From Achromobacter seleniivolatilans (lineage in GTDB: Bacteria; Pseudomonadota; Gammaproteobacteria; Burkholderiales; Burkholderiaceae_B): 64,000 nucleotides of DNA. Of the stretch, positions 7,805-16,169 are shown in pieces. Below the pieces are notes generated by a model. It saw nothing but the letters and a program-made list of their open reading frames with translations, made no database searches and was not told where the DNA came from. Position numbers and translations under genes: made by a program. The DNA is taken from the NCBI RefSeq assembly GCF_030864005.1, contig NZ_CP132976.1:1612001-1676000 (forward strand), written 5' to 3'. Position 1 is the stretch's first letter. The number at the start of each line of letters is the position of its first letter.

Positions 7805-8441
7805 TGAAGAGCGCCACATCGCCGCTTGCCTGAAGTCAGCCACCGCTGCGGCGCGCCATCCATTACTACAAGACGAACCCGTCCAGATTGTGGTGGTGCT
7901 GGATCAATGCCGCGACCGGACTGCCAAGCTGGCAGCAGCCTGGCCGGTGCGATGCCTGACAATCCGCGCGCGCAACGTCGGGATGGCCCGCGCCGTTGGC
8001 GCACAGCATCTGCTGACGGCCGGTGCGCGCTGGCTCGCTTTTACCGATGCCGACACGCGCGTGTCGCCGCGCTGGCTGGTGGATCAGTTGTCGCTGCAGG
8101 CCGATGTGGTCTGCGGCACTGTGGGCGTCACGGGCTGGGCCGCACATGGGTCGAACGCCAAAGCAGCCCGGCGCCACTTTGCCTTGCATTATCAGGACAA
8201 GGACGGGCACCGCCACGTGCATGGCGCCAACCTGGGTATTGCGGCGCCAGCCTACCGGCGCATTGGCGGCTTTGCCGCCTTGGCGTGCAGCGAAGATCAA
8301 GCGATTGTTGACCGTCTGCAACTGGACGGCTGCTGCATCGCCTGGAGCGCCCTGCCCAGGGTCACAACCAGCGCACGCCCCTATTCCCGCGTTGAAGGCG
8401 GCTTCGCAAGCGCGCTGCGCGAGTTCAATTCCAAGGTTTAG
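7776..8441 (+). CDS. family 2 glycosyltransferase
   Basis: 221 residues with a GT-A fold: N-terminal IGICIPAHDEERHIAACLKS and a DADTRVSPRWL metal/nucleotide-binding DxD-type motif around residues 90-93. No transmembrane segment is evident, so it is probably cytoplasmic. ATG is preceded by AAGGA 7 bases upstream. Last gene of the overlapping acyl-CoA dehydrogenase/NodS/glycosyltransferase trio, which suggests it transfers a sugar to the same intermediate the other two modify. Donor and acceptor cannot be inferred. Confidence 0.85.
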   Translation: MIGICIPAHDEERHIAACLKSATAAARHPLLQDEPVQIVVVLDQCRDRTAKLAAAWPVRCLTIRARNVGMARAVGAQHLLTAGARWLAFTDADTRVSPRWLVDQLSLQADVVCGTVGVTGWAAHGSNAKAARRHFALHYQDKDGHRHVHGANLGIAAPAYRRIGGFAALACSEDQAIVDRLQLDGCCIAWSALPRVTTSARPYSRVEGGFASALREFNSKV

Positions 8442-8602
8442 CGCACTGTTTTTTCAGAAATATCTGATGGTTCCCATGGGGCATTTGCCATACCTTCGTG
8501 CTGTCCTGGAAGACCGGTTGCTGGCATCAGAAACTCGGGCTCTCTCCTAATAACAATGCCGACTTTTCTTCAGGTCTGCGCCATCTCGGAGCCTGCGTTT
8601 AC

Positions 8603-10255
8603 ATGCCTCGCCTCTTTTCCAACTTGTCTTTGAAATCTCGTCTGGTCTTGGGATTCTCACTTGTACTGCTGATGATGTGCCTTTTGACCGCAATGGGAAT
8701 CACCCGCGTCAATGCCATATCGAATTCGCTGACCACGATCGGCGATCTGAACAGTGTCAAGCAGCGCTATGCGATCAATTTCCGTGGCAGCGTCCATGAC
8801 CGGGCGATCAGCCTGCGCGACGTGGTCTTGGCCCCGCAAGGACAAACCAGCACGTTCATCCAGGAAATTTCACAGTTGGCCGCTGCCTATGCGGAATCCG
8901 CCGTGCTGCTGGACAAGATGTTCGACAACGACAGCAATGTCTCAACTGAGGAAAGAAGAATCCTGGCCAGTATCAAGGACATCGAAGCGCACACGTTGCC
9001 GCTGATCGATCGGGTAATTGAGCTACGCAATTCAGGACGGCATGAAGCTGCCGTGAATCTCATGCTGGAGCAAGCGCGCCCCGCGTTCATTGAATGGCTG
9101 GCTCGCATCAACCAGTTCATTGATCTGCAAGAGCGTATGAATCAGGCGGAGTCTTCCAGCGCGCGTGAAGCCGCGGCGGGCTTTCAGACGTTCATGATCG
9201 CGATCACTTTGCTTAGCGCCGTTTTGGGAGTCTTGATTGTTAGCCTGACCATTCGTTCTATCCGGCGCGCTCTGGGTGCTGAACCCTATGAACTCAGCGC
9301 GATTGCATCGGGTATTGCAGGCGGCAATCTTCTGGTCAATATCGACACGAAAGCCGCACAGGCCGGAGGCGTCATCAGTTCTATCGCCCATATGCGAGAC
9401 AGTCTCGCAAGCATTGTGTCTGATGTGCGTAAAGGCACGGAATCGATTGTCAATAATGCAGCCGCCCTGGTGGAGGGCAACCGGGATCTCAGCGCCAGAA
9501 CAGAAGATCAAGCAGCATCCCTGCTACAGACCACGTCCTACATGGATGAGCTGACATCCATCGTGGACACGAACCGCCAGAACGTTGTACATGCCACGCA
9601 TTTGGTTGAGTCGGCCTCCGAAGTTGCCGTGCGGGGCGGCGAGGTCATGGCAGAAGTCGTCGCCACGATGCGTAAGATCGACGCATCTTCCCAGCAGGTA
9701 TCCGAAATTATCGGCGTGATAGACAGCATTGCTTTCCAGACCAACATTCTGGCACTGAACGCTGCCGTAGAAGCCGCCCGAGCAGGCGCCCAAGGACGCG
9801 GCTTTGCCGTTGTGGCGGCGGAAGTGCGTTCGTTGGCGCAGAGTTCAGCGGCAGCGGCCAAAGAAATCAAGATTCTTATCGGCGCGGCGGTGGAGAATAC
9901 GCAAGCCGGACATACTTTGGCGGATCACGCTGGCACGACCATGCAGGAAGTCGTTGAAAGTGTGAAAACGGTGTCGAGCATCATGCGCGAAATCTCGGTG
10001 GCCAGTAACGAACAAAGCACTCGCATTGCCGGAGTGAATGAGGTCATCCGCGGCCTGGACCGGAACACGCGGGAAAATGCCGCACTTGCGGATGACGCCA
10101 CCAGCCTGGCAGTTGCGGCAAGCGAACAGGCATCTCATTTGAGAACGCTGGTCGGCTTGTTCAATACGTCGGACATCAGCCATGCCGTTCGGCCAACGGC
10201 GTCATATGTTGAACACTATCCTGGCGTTGTCCAACACGAGCGGCTCATGCGATAG
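8603..10255 (+). CDS. methyl-accepting chemotaxis protein
   Basis: 550-residue transmembrane chemoreceptor. TM1 covers about residues 12-34, a periplasmic four-helix-bundle-like sensor follows (about 35-190), then TM2 (about 194-216) and a HAMP-like linker. The cytoplasmic signalling hairpin contains the highly conserved tip [20 protein letters not shown] flanked by methylation helices. No NWETF-type CheR/CheB tether is seen at the C-terminus. Start at 8603 (MPRLFSNL) places a basic residue-rich segment before TM1; the upstream in-frame start at 8498 would add 35 residues unlike a receptor. Stand-alone gene; the ligand is unknown. Confidence 0.93.
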   Translation: MPRLFSNLSLKSRLVLGFSLVLLMMCLLTAMGITRVNAISNSLTTIGDLNSVKQRYAINFRGSVHDRAISLRDVVLAPQGQTSTFIQEISQLAAAYAESAVLLDKMFDNDSNVSTEERRILASIKDIEAHTLPLIDRVIELRNSGRHEAAVNLMLEQARPAFIEWLARINQFIDLQERMNQAESSSAREAAAGFQTFMIAITLLSAVLGVLIVSLTIRSIRRALGAEPYELSAIASGIAGGNLLVNIDTKAAQAGGVISSIAHMRDSLASIVSDVRKGTESIVNNAAALVEGNRDLSARTEDQAASLLQTTSYMDELTSIVDTNRQNVVHATHLVESASEVAVRGGEVMAEVVATMRKIDASSQQVSEIIGVIDSIAFQTNILALNAAVEAARAGAQGRGFAVVAAEVRSLAQSSAAAAKEIKILIGAAVENTQAGHTLADHAGTTMQEVVESVKTVSSIMREISVASNEQSTRIAGVNEVIRGLDRNTRENAALADDATSLAVAASEQASHLRTLVGLFNTSDISHAVRPTASYVEHYPGVVQHERLMR

Positions 10256-10297
10256 ACGACGAGTGGATGCGAAGGCAACATCGCCATCAGTAAAACG

Positions 10298-10331
10298 TGC
10301 GGCCCGGCTCTGCATGCAGAGCCGGGCCGCA
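10298..10331. terminator. 34-bp perfect palindrome between convergent genes
   Basis: A 17-bp arm (TGCGGCCCGGCTCTGCA) is followed directly by its exact reverse complement, centred on GCATGC. It lies 42 bp after the chemoreceptor stop and 8 bp beyond the cysteine desulfurase stop on the other strand. The very strong GC stem and convergent placement fit a bidirectional terminator, although neither flank has a clear T-run. Confidence 0.7.
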
Positions 10332-10339
10332 AGCTCGCC

Positions 10340-12322
10340 TTAGCCGTTGCGGCGGGCAGAAGACAAGCGTTGCACCACTTGCAGCAAGCGATCGATCTCG
10401 TCGTAGGTGTTGTAGAACGCCAGCGACGGCCGCACCGTGGTTTCCACGCCAAAGCGGCGCAAGATGGGTTGCGCGCAATGGTGGCCCGTGCGCACAGCGA
10501 TGCCTTCATCGTTTAACGCCTGACCCACCTCTTCCGTGCTGTAGCCGGCCAGCACAAACGACATGACGCTGGCTTTCTCTGCCGCCGTTCCGATCAGCCG
10601 CACGCCCTTGATAGCGCCCAATCCGCGCATGCCGTAGACCAGCAGCTCGTGCTCGTAGCGGCCGATGTTTTCAATGCCCAATCGCGTCACGTAGTCCAGC
10701 GCCGCACCCAATCCGACGGCATCGGCGATATTGCCAGTACCGGCTTCGAACTTATTGGGTATGGGCTGGAATACCGTTTTCTCGAAAGTCACATCGGCAA
10801 TCATGTTGCCCCCGCCTTGCCACGGCGGCATGTCTTCCAGCACCTCGCGCTTGGCCCAGACTGCGCCAATCCCAGTGGGTCCGAAGATCTTGTGGCCCGA
10901 GAACACGAAGAAATCAGCGCCCAGGTCTTGCACATCCACCCGCATATGCGATACCGACTGGGCGCCATCGACCAGCACGCGGGCGCCCGCCCGGTGCGCC
11001 AGGTCAACGATCTGCTTGATAGGCGTTACCGTGCCCAACGCATTCGAGACCTGCGTCACCGACACGATACGCGTGCGGTCATTGAGCAGCTTCTGGTATT
11101 CATCCAGCAGAATCTGGCCGCTGTCGTCGACGGGAATCACGCGCAGGCGTGCGCCTTTGGCGGCGGCCAATTGCTGCCAGGGCACGATGTTGGCGTGGTG
11201 TTCCAGGTTCGACACGATGATCTCATCGCCCTCACCCACGTGTTGCGCGCCCCAGCTTTTGGCGACCAGATTGATCGCTTCGGTGGTGCCGCGCACGAAA
11301 ATCACTTCGTTCACGTCCGGCGCATTGATAAAGCGTCTGACCCGTTCACGCGCGCCTTCGTAGGCGTCCGTGGCGCGGGCAGCCAGTTCGTGCGCTGCGC
11401 GGTGAATGTTGGAGTTTTCGTGAGCGTAAAAATACGCAATGCGATCGATGACGCTTTGCGGCTTGTGCGTGGTTGCGGCGTTGTCGAACCACACCAGCTG
11501 GCGGCCGTTGACACGTTCCTGCAATACGGGAAAGTCGCGCCGCACCGCGTGCACATCAAATGGCGGACGCGCATCCGAACCTGCATGCGGCGCCGTGCGC
11601 GCATTGGGATGCGCTGGCGTCACATAGCCGCTGGGCAGCACCACGGCGTCCACGAAGTAGTATCGCGGGTCGCCGGCAGGCGCTGGATTGGAAGCGGGCT
11701 GGGGCGATGCGGCAGCGGGAGCCGAAGCAGGCAACGAATACCCCGCCAACTGATCACTGACGCGCGTTGCCCCCAGTACATTGGGGCTGTCTGCACTGCC
11801 TGCCAATGGTTGGCCGTGCGACGCATCCAGGAAATAGTACGGCGCAGCCGCGCGGGCCGAACCATCAGACGGGGCAACCACGGGCGCAATGCCCGTAGCA
11901 CCCGATCCAAAGCGCGGTTCGTATGCAGGCACCGCCGTCACGACATTGTCCGGCAAGCCGTTACCGGCCTGCGCGTGCGGCAACAACGCTGGGGCGCGAT
12001 GCGCCAGTGATGGCAATTGCGCGGGCGACGCGGGCACCAGGTTGGCTCCCGGCGCATAGCCTTGCGGAATCGGGGTCCCCGGCACGCTAGGGCCCAAGCC
12101 CGCAGGGCTGACCAGCGGCGAACCGGGCGGCGCGACATTCAAGGGCGCCTGCACCCCAGGGGGCACGGCCGCCGGCACATTACTCGCCACGCCCTGCCCT
12201 GGCAGCGCCGAGAAGAAGGCGTTGGCCAGGCGGGAAAGCTCACCCGGATCGATGGGCGCTTCCGGCGCGCCCGGCAAGCCGCCCAAGGCGGCAATCGGCA
12301 CAGAGGAATCTGCAAGACTCAT
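10340..12322 (-). CDS. family 2A encapsulin cargo: SufS-like cysteine desulfurase with disordered N-terminal domain
   Basis: 660 residues, about 250 longer than free SufS-type desulfurases. The C-terminal enzyme (about 254-660) removes sulfur from L-cysteine using PLP: the Schiff-base lysine is Lys478 in SGHK and the sulfur-accepting cysteine is Cys616 in RTGHHCAQP, the group II signature. Residues 1-253 are Pro/Ala/Gly-rich and predicted disordered, with a short helical PGELSRLANAFFSAL patch (27-41) and two copies of YYF(L/V)DA (162-167 and 221-226). Family 2A encapsulin systems load a desulfurase through such an N-terminal domain, and the shell gene lies immediately upstream (8-bp gap). Expected role: generate sulfane sulfur for storage inside the shell. 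Domain assignment is firm; the docking role of the motifs is inference. Confidence 0.92.
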   Translation of the reverse strand: MSLADSSVPIAALGGLPGAPEAPIDPGELSRLANAFFSALPGQGVASNVPAAVPPGVQAPLNVAPPGSPLVSPAGLGPSVPGTPIPQGYAPGANLVPASPAQLPSLAHRAPALLPHAQAGNGLPDNVVTAVPAYEPRFGSGATGIAPVVAPSDGSARAAAPYYFLDASHGQPLAGSADSPNVLGATRVSDQLAGYSLPASAPAAASPQPASNPAPAGDPRYYFVDAVVLPSGYVTPAHPNARTAPHAGSDARPPFDVHAVRRDFPVLQERVNGRQLVWFDNAATTHKPQSVIDRIAYFYAHENSNIHRAAHELAARATDAYEGARERVRRFINAPDVNEVIFVRGTTEAINLVAKSWGAQHVGEGDEIIVSNLEHHANIVPWQQLAAAKGARLRVIPVDDSGQILLDEYQKLLNDRTRIVSVTQVSNALGTVTPIKQIVDLAHRAGARVLVDGAQSVSHMRVDVQDLGADFFVFSGHKIFGPTGIGAVWAKREVLEDMPPWQGGGNMIADVTFEKTVFQPIPNKFEAGTGNIADAVGLGAALDYVTRLGIENIGRYEHELLVYGMRGLGAIKGVRLIGTAAEKASVMSFVLAGYSTEEVGQALNDEGIAVRTGHHCAQPILRRFGVETTVRPSLAFYNTYDEIDRLLQVVQRLSSARRNG

Positions 12323-12330
12323 CGCGCGGC

Positions 12331-13263
12331 CTACTTGTAGGTATCGGGATAGTCGTGATATTTCCCGATCTCAACGTCATCCAGCACGGCCAGCGCGTCG
12401 TCGGCCAACAAAGCCAGCGAGCAATACAACGAGATCAGGTAGGAAGCGATTGCATGGTTGTTAATGCCCATGAACCGCACGGACAGACCCGGGCTTTGCT
12501 CGCCGGGCAAACCGGGCTGATACAGACCGACCACACCCTGACGCTTGTCGCCCACGCGCAGCAGCAGAATCTTGGTCTTACCATCGGCCACCGGCACCTT
12601 GTCCGAAGGAATCAGCGGAATGCCGCGCCACGTGATGAACTGCGATCCGAACAGGCTGACGGTAGGCGGCGGCGTGCCGCGGCGCGTGGCTTCGCGGCCA
12701 AAGGCGGCAATGGCCAACGGATGCGTCAGGAAGAAAGCGGGTTCCTTCCAAACCTTGGTCAGCAGTTCGTCCAGATCGTCGGGCGTGGGCGCACCGGTCA
12801 GCGGGAAAATGCGCTGCTCTTCGGTCACCTGCGACAACAAACCGTAATCGGGATTGTTGATCAGCTCGCTTTCCTGATTTTCCTTGATCGTTTCGATCGT
12901 CAGGCGCAGTTGTTCCTTGATCTGGTCATGCGGGCTGCTGTAGAGATCAGAGATGCGGGTATGCACGTCCAACACGGTGCTGACGGCGTTCAGGAAGTAC
13001 TCGCGCGGATTCTCTTCGTAGTCGACGAAGGTGCGCGGCAGCTGGTTTTCGGCCTCGCGCGCCGTGCATGTGACTTTGATGTTTTCGGGATTCTTGACTT
13101 TGTTCAGGCGGTAGATGCCTGCTTCCACCGGCACCCATTGCAGCAAATGGGTCAGCCAACGGGGGCTGATGGTGGATAGTTGCGGAACGGTTTTGGTGGC
13201 GTTGGCTAACTGCCTTGCGCCGTTGTCGCCCAGTGCGACGGTCCCGCCTACGGTGGCACTCAT
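12331..13263 (-). CDS. family 2A encapsulin nanocompartment shell protein (SrpI-like)
   Basis: 310 residues, HK97-type capsid fold protein of the SrpI/major membrane protein I family. Recognisable family segments include QLSTISPRWLTHLLQWVPVEAGIYRLNKVK near the N-terminus (split: SPRWLTHLL about 36-44, VEAGIYRLNKV about 49-59), CTAREAENQLPRTFVDYEE (about 69-87) and C-terminal LLRVGDKRQGVVGLYQPGLP. Start 13263 (MSATVGG) has GGAG 6 bases upstream; the longer in-frame start would run into the regulator gene. Shells of this family self-assemble in the cytoplasm and enclose the cysteine desulfurase encoded just downstream; sulfur storage has been reported for the family. Confidence 0.93.
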   Translation of the reverse strand: MSATVGGTVALGDNGARQLANATKTVPQLSTISPRWLTHLLQWVPVEAGIYRLNKVKNPENIKVTCTAREAENQLPRTFVDYEENPREYFLNAVSTVLDVHTRISDLYSSPHDQIKEQLRLTIETIKENQESELINNPDYGLLSQVTEEQRIFPLTGAPTPDDLDELLTKVWKEPAFFLTHPLAIAAFGREATRRGTPPPTVSLFGSQFITWRGIPLIPSDKVPVADGKTKILLLRVGDKRQGVVGLYQPGLPGEQSPGLSVRFMGINNHAIASYLISLYCSLALLADDALAVLDDVEIGKYHDYPDTYK

Positions 13264-13348
13264 ATGAATCTCCGAAATAAACAAATAATCAAAATGACTG
13301 AACCGAAGTCTGCGCGCCGCCCAACCGAGCGACAACAGGCTATCGCCA
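13264..13348 (-). promoter_or_regulatory. AT-richer leader upstream of the encapsulin gene
   Basis: The 85 bp between the XRE regulator stop and the shell start is markedly AT-rich near 13270-13295 compared with its surroundings. It is the only gap of this size inside the nanocompartment locus, so it is the likely site of a dedicated shell/cargo promoter and of XRE control. No clear -35/-10 pair or operator repeat was identified. Confidence 0.35.
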
Positions 13349-13582
13349 TCATTCGGGGTTGAATCTTCCGCATTGCGCCAACAGGCTTGCCGCATCCAAT
13401 TGCAGCGCAGTGGCGAGCTTGTGTACGGTCACGATTGACGCAACGACGCGCGCGCGCTCGATCTCGCCCACATAGGAACGGTCCAGATCGGAACGCTCCG
13501 CCAATTGTTCCTGTGACCAGCCCTGGGTTTCGCGCAGCGCTCGCACGGTGCGGCCAAACACCTTCACGACGTCTTGGCTCAT
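13349..13582 (-). CDS. XRE-family transcriptional regulator of the nanocompartment locus
   Basis: 77 residues consisting essentially of one Cro/CI helix-turn-helix: GRTVRALRETQGWSQEQLAE (about 10-29, first helices) and DLDRSYVGEIER (about 32-43, recognition helix). There is no sensory domain. Its start overlaps the serine acetyltransferase stop by 4 bp (ATGA) and it sits directly before the shell gene, so local autoregulation of the sulfur compartment is likely. Similar short XRE regulators occur next to other family 2A encapsulins; the DNA target was not located. Confidence 0.85.
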   Translation of the reverse strand: MSQDVVKVFGRTVRALRETQGWSQEQLAERSDLDRSYVGEIERARVVASIVTVHKLATALQLDAASLLAQCGRFNPE

Positions 13583-14508
13583 CCAGCAGGCTCCTGCTCG
13601 GCCACCGGCTGTTCTCGCTGGCGTTGTGTGCTGCGGGGGCCGGCTTGGGTCACGGCGGCGCCCGCGGCGACGTCTTCAGTGATCCAGACATTGCCGCCAA
13701 TGACGGCGCCCCGTCCCAGCGTCACGCGGCCCAGGATGGTGGCCCCGGCATAGATGACGACATCGTCTTCCACGATGGGATGGCGGGCCACGCCTTTTTC
13801 CAGATTGCCATCCGCATCCGTGACAAAGCGTTTTGCGCCTAGTGTCACGGCTTGGTAAATACGCACGCGCCGCCCGATACGCGCGGTTTCGCCAATGACG
13901 ACGCCCGTGCCGTGATCAATGAAACAGCCCGGGCCGATCTGCGCGCCGGGGTGGATGTCGATGCCCGTTTCGCCATGCGCGATTTCGGCCGCAATGCGCG
14001 CCAGCAGCGGAAGTTCCAGCAAATAGAGCTGATGGGCCAGCCGGTGATGGATCAGCGCGTGTATGCCGGGATAGCAGAGCAGCACTTCGTCCACGCTGCG
14101 CGCGGCCGGATCGCCCTGATACGCCGCCAGCACATCACTATCCAGCAGACGCCGCACGTCAGGCAAGGCGGCCGCGAAGCTGCGCACGACCAGCGCCGCC
14201 CGTTCATCCACGCTGGCATCATCCGGCGCATAGCGCCGCAGTTCCAGACGCGCTTGTTCCAGCAGGCTCCGCAAGGCGGCATCCAGCGTGTAACCCACGT
14301 AGAAGTTTTCGCTCTCGTGGCGCATGTCCACGGGGCCCAGCCGCATGGGAAAAAGCGCGCGCTTGAACTTATCGAAGATATCGGCCAACGCTTCGCGGGA
14401 GGGAAACTCGCGCTCACCCGGTTCGCGGGTGCGTTGTTGGGAAGTTCTCCATTCGGCCCGGATGCCTTCCAGCGCCCGCACCACGCCATCCAGATCGAAT
14501 ACCGCCAT
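13579..14508 (-). CDS. epsC: serine O-acetyltransferase, EpsC/CysE type
   Basis: 309 residues. Catalyses acetyl-CoA plus L-serine to O-acetylserine, the precursor of cysteine. The helical N-terminal domain is followed by a left-handed beta-helix of hexapeptide repeats (from about residue 190) with the catalytic histidine motifs IDIHPGAQIG and IDHGTGVVIGE. Start at 14508 (MAVFDLDG) was chosen because it follows the rhodanese stop by 1 bp and has AGGA 6 bases upstream; the longer frame adds residues encoded within the rhodanese gene. In this locus it would supply cysteine for the encapsulated desulfurase, linking assimilation and storage of sulfur. Confidence 0.9.
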   Translation of the reverse strand: MAVFDLDGVVRALEGIRAEWRTSQQRTREPGEREFPSREALADIFDKFKRALFPMRLGPVDMRHESENFYVGYTLDAALRSLLEQARLELRRYAPDDASVDERAALVVRSFAAALPDVRRLLDSDVLAAYQGDPAARSVDEVLLCYPGIHALIHHRLAHQLYLLELPLLARIAAEIAHGETGIDIHPGAQIGPGCFIDHGTGVVIGETARIGRRVRIYQAVTLGAKRFVTDADGNLEKGVARHPIVEDDVVIYAGATILGRVTLGRGAVIGGNVWITEDVAAGAAVTQAGPRSTQRQREQPVAEQEPAG

Positions 14509-14509
14509 A

Positions 14510-15004
14510 TCAGTCCTGAACCCAGGGCAAACCACGGTGGCGCCAACCGTCGTTCAATCCACGGTGTTGATTGGCGTCGATCTCGCCTTCAAATCCCTCA
14601 AAGACGTTGAAGACAGACGAGAAGCCGGCCTTGGCTGCCGCTTCGGCTGCCAGGGCGGAACGCTTGCCGCTGCGGCACAGCAGCAGAACGACTGCGTCTT
14701 TACCGCCAGCGCTCGCGACTTTGGCTTCCAGTTCGCGCACAAAGCGCGGATTGCGCGTCAGGCTGGTTCCGGTCGCCCACGGCACATGCACCGTACCGGG
14801 AATGTGGCCGACAAACTTGCGTTCTTCGGCCGAGCGCACGTCCACCAATACGGCTGCGCCGTTTTGGGCAAGCGTCCAGGCGTCGTCCGGCGAGACGCCG
14901 CCTGAATACGGCAGATGCTGTTCCAGCGCCCGGGCGCGTGCTTGTTCCAGGGTTGCGGGCAAGACCCGTTCAGATACGGCGGCTTCGGTGGTGTCGTAGC
15001 TCAT
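14510..15004 (-). CDS. rhodanese-like sulfurtransferase
   Basis: 164-residue single rhodanese domain. The active-site loop LLCRSGKRSA places the persulfide-forming cysteine at Cys110; the DVRSAEERKFVGHIPG segment (about 55-70) is the conserved substrate-binding N-terminal motif. Rhodaneses move sulfane sulfur between donors and acceptors, so it could carry sulfur to or from the desulfurase/encapsulin compartment. Start 15004 (MSYDTTEA) has GGAG about 11 bases upstream. First gene of the rhodanese-epsC-XRE-shell-cargo run, with gaps of 1 bp and -4 bp to the next genes. Confidence 0.9.
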   Translation of the reverse strand: MSYDTTEAAVSERVLPATLEQARARALEQHLPYSGGVSPDDAWTLAQNGAAVLVDVRSAEERKFVGHIPGTVHVPWATGTSLTRNPRFVRELEAKVASAGGKDAVVLLLCRSGKRSALAAEAAAKAGFSSVFNVFEGFEGEIDANQHRGLNDGWRHRGLPWVQD

Positions 15005-15104
15005 GGTGGAAGGGGCTCCAAACAAGGGATCGCGGCAAGGGCGACAGAACCCACAATCTAGGCCCAAAGCCGCGAAATCCAAATGAATAAAAAGTCGGAA
15101 ATTA

Positions 15105-15119
15105 ACAACCGCTGGTTGT
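15105..15119. repeat. 6-bp inverted repeat (ACAACC/GGTTGT) upstream of the rhodanese gene
   Basis: ACAACC-GCT-GGTTGT, a perfect 15-bp dyad in the 144-bp gap between the binding-protein gene (ends 15149) and the rhodanese gene (starts 15004). On the minus strand it is followed by TAATTT and then an AT-rich tract that could contain the rhodanese promoter. It may be an operator for the XRE regulator or a weak terminator for the upstream transporter gene. Confidence 0.4.
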
Positions 15120-15148
15120 GTAGCCGCCCTGCCCGCTTGCTCGCAGGC

Positions 15149-16141
15149 TTACTTGCGGGCCAGGGATTGTTCGTACGGGCCGGCGTCCAGCGCGCCCGCA
15201 GGCAAATCACCCTTCAGCGTGCCGTTGTCTTTGAAAATCTGGAATTCGCGCTTGAGCGTTTCCAGGTCGGCGGCGTTGAGCGACACGCGGTAGTTCTCAT
15301 CCCACAAGTCTGCAAACACCTGTGCATCCGCCTGCGGCAGATTGGCCGCCTTTTGCACCGCGCTGACTACTTGGGCGGGATTGGACTTGCCGTACTCCAG
15401 CGCTTGGCGCAAGGCCACGATCGCTCGCACCACCGCATCAGGATTCTTTTGCAGGTACTCCGCCCGCACTACGCCGACCGCGTTGTACGGCACGCTATCG
15501 CCCTTGGTCAGCGTCTTCCACTGTTCGCCGAACGTCGACAAGGTGCGAACTTTCAGATCTTTCAATTGCGCTGTGGTCACGTTGCGCAGCGCGGCGGCAT
15601 CCACTTCTTTTTGCGCCAGGAACTGCACCAGCCGCGGCTCGTTGCCGGGGACCAGCGTGAACTCGTTCTCTTTGATGCCATGGTTGCCCGCAAGCACCGC
15701 ATTGGCGATGGTGGCAGTGGAGCTGCCCGCTGGCGACATGCCGATCTTCTTGCCCTTCAGGTCGGCAAGCGATTTGATCGGCGAGTCTTCCAGTACTACG
15801 AACGACACGTTCGATGGCTGAGTCGCCAGAATGATCTTGACGGGCACGCCGTCGGTGGCCAGGGCGAAAGCGCCCGCGGCGGGTGAACCGAACGCCAGAT
15901 CAATCGCGTTGGCCGCGATGGCGCGGGTAGGTCCATTGACGTCCGAAAAATGTACGTACTCCACCTCCAGTCCTTGATCCTTGAAGAAACTGCCGGCCTC
16001 AAGGACAGCGCCGTAACCCAGTGTCAGACCGCTGGGCCAGTAACCAACGCGGATCTTCTCGGCCTGTGCGGGCGACGCCGCCACCGTGCCAGCAAGCAGC
16101 GTCAGCGCCGCGGCGCGTTTGATAAGTTGCAGGATGTTCAT
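15149..16141 (-). CDS. ABC transporter substrate-binding protein, sulfonate/nitrate/taurine type
   Basis: 330 residues with a signal peptide of about 27 residues ending ASPAQA. The mature part starts EKIRVGYWPSGLTLGYG and contains LKGKKIGMSPAGSSTATIANAVL, typical of SsuA/TauA-like type II binding proteins that deliver sulfonates, nitrate or aromatic acids to an ABC permease. Start 16141 has GGAG 5 bases upstream. No permease or ATPase is directly adjacent; it lies after the aldolase gene and could serve either transporter at 16924-18471 or 23508-25120. The neighbouring sulfur locus makes an organosulfur substrate attractive but unproven. Confidence 0.87.
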   Translation of the reverse strand: MNILQLIKRAAALTLLAGTVAASPAQAEKIRVGYWPSGLTLGYGAVLEAGSFFKDQGLEVEYVHFSDVNGPTRAIAANAIDLAFGSPAAGAFALATDGVPVKIILATQPSNVSFVVLEDSPIKSLADLKGKKIGMSPAGSSTATIANAVLAGNHGIKENEFTLVPGNEPRLVQFLAQKEVDAAALRNVTTAQLKDLKVRTLSTFGEQWKTLTKGDSVPYNAVGVVRAEYLQKNPDAVVRAIVALRQALEYGKSNPAQVVSAVQKAANLPQADAQVFADLWDENYRVSLNAADLETLKREFQIFKDNGTLKGDLPAGALDAGPYEQSLARK

Positions 16142-16169
16142 GTGTGCTCCGATAGAGAACCGCGCGATG

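Noticed and set aside
8442..8602. Sigma-28 (flagellar) promoter for the chemoreceptor
   Set aside because: GCCGAC occurs near 8557 but no TAAA box lies at the required spacing; only a small TCAGA/TCTGA hairpin (8454-8467) is visible near the upstream gene end.
10649..12010. 453-residue plus-strand open frame opposite the cysteine desulfurase
   Set aside because: It is antisense to a gene with intact PLP-lysine and catalytic-cysteine motifs, has an Arg/His-rich composition typical of GC-rich shadow frames, and shows no family features.
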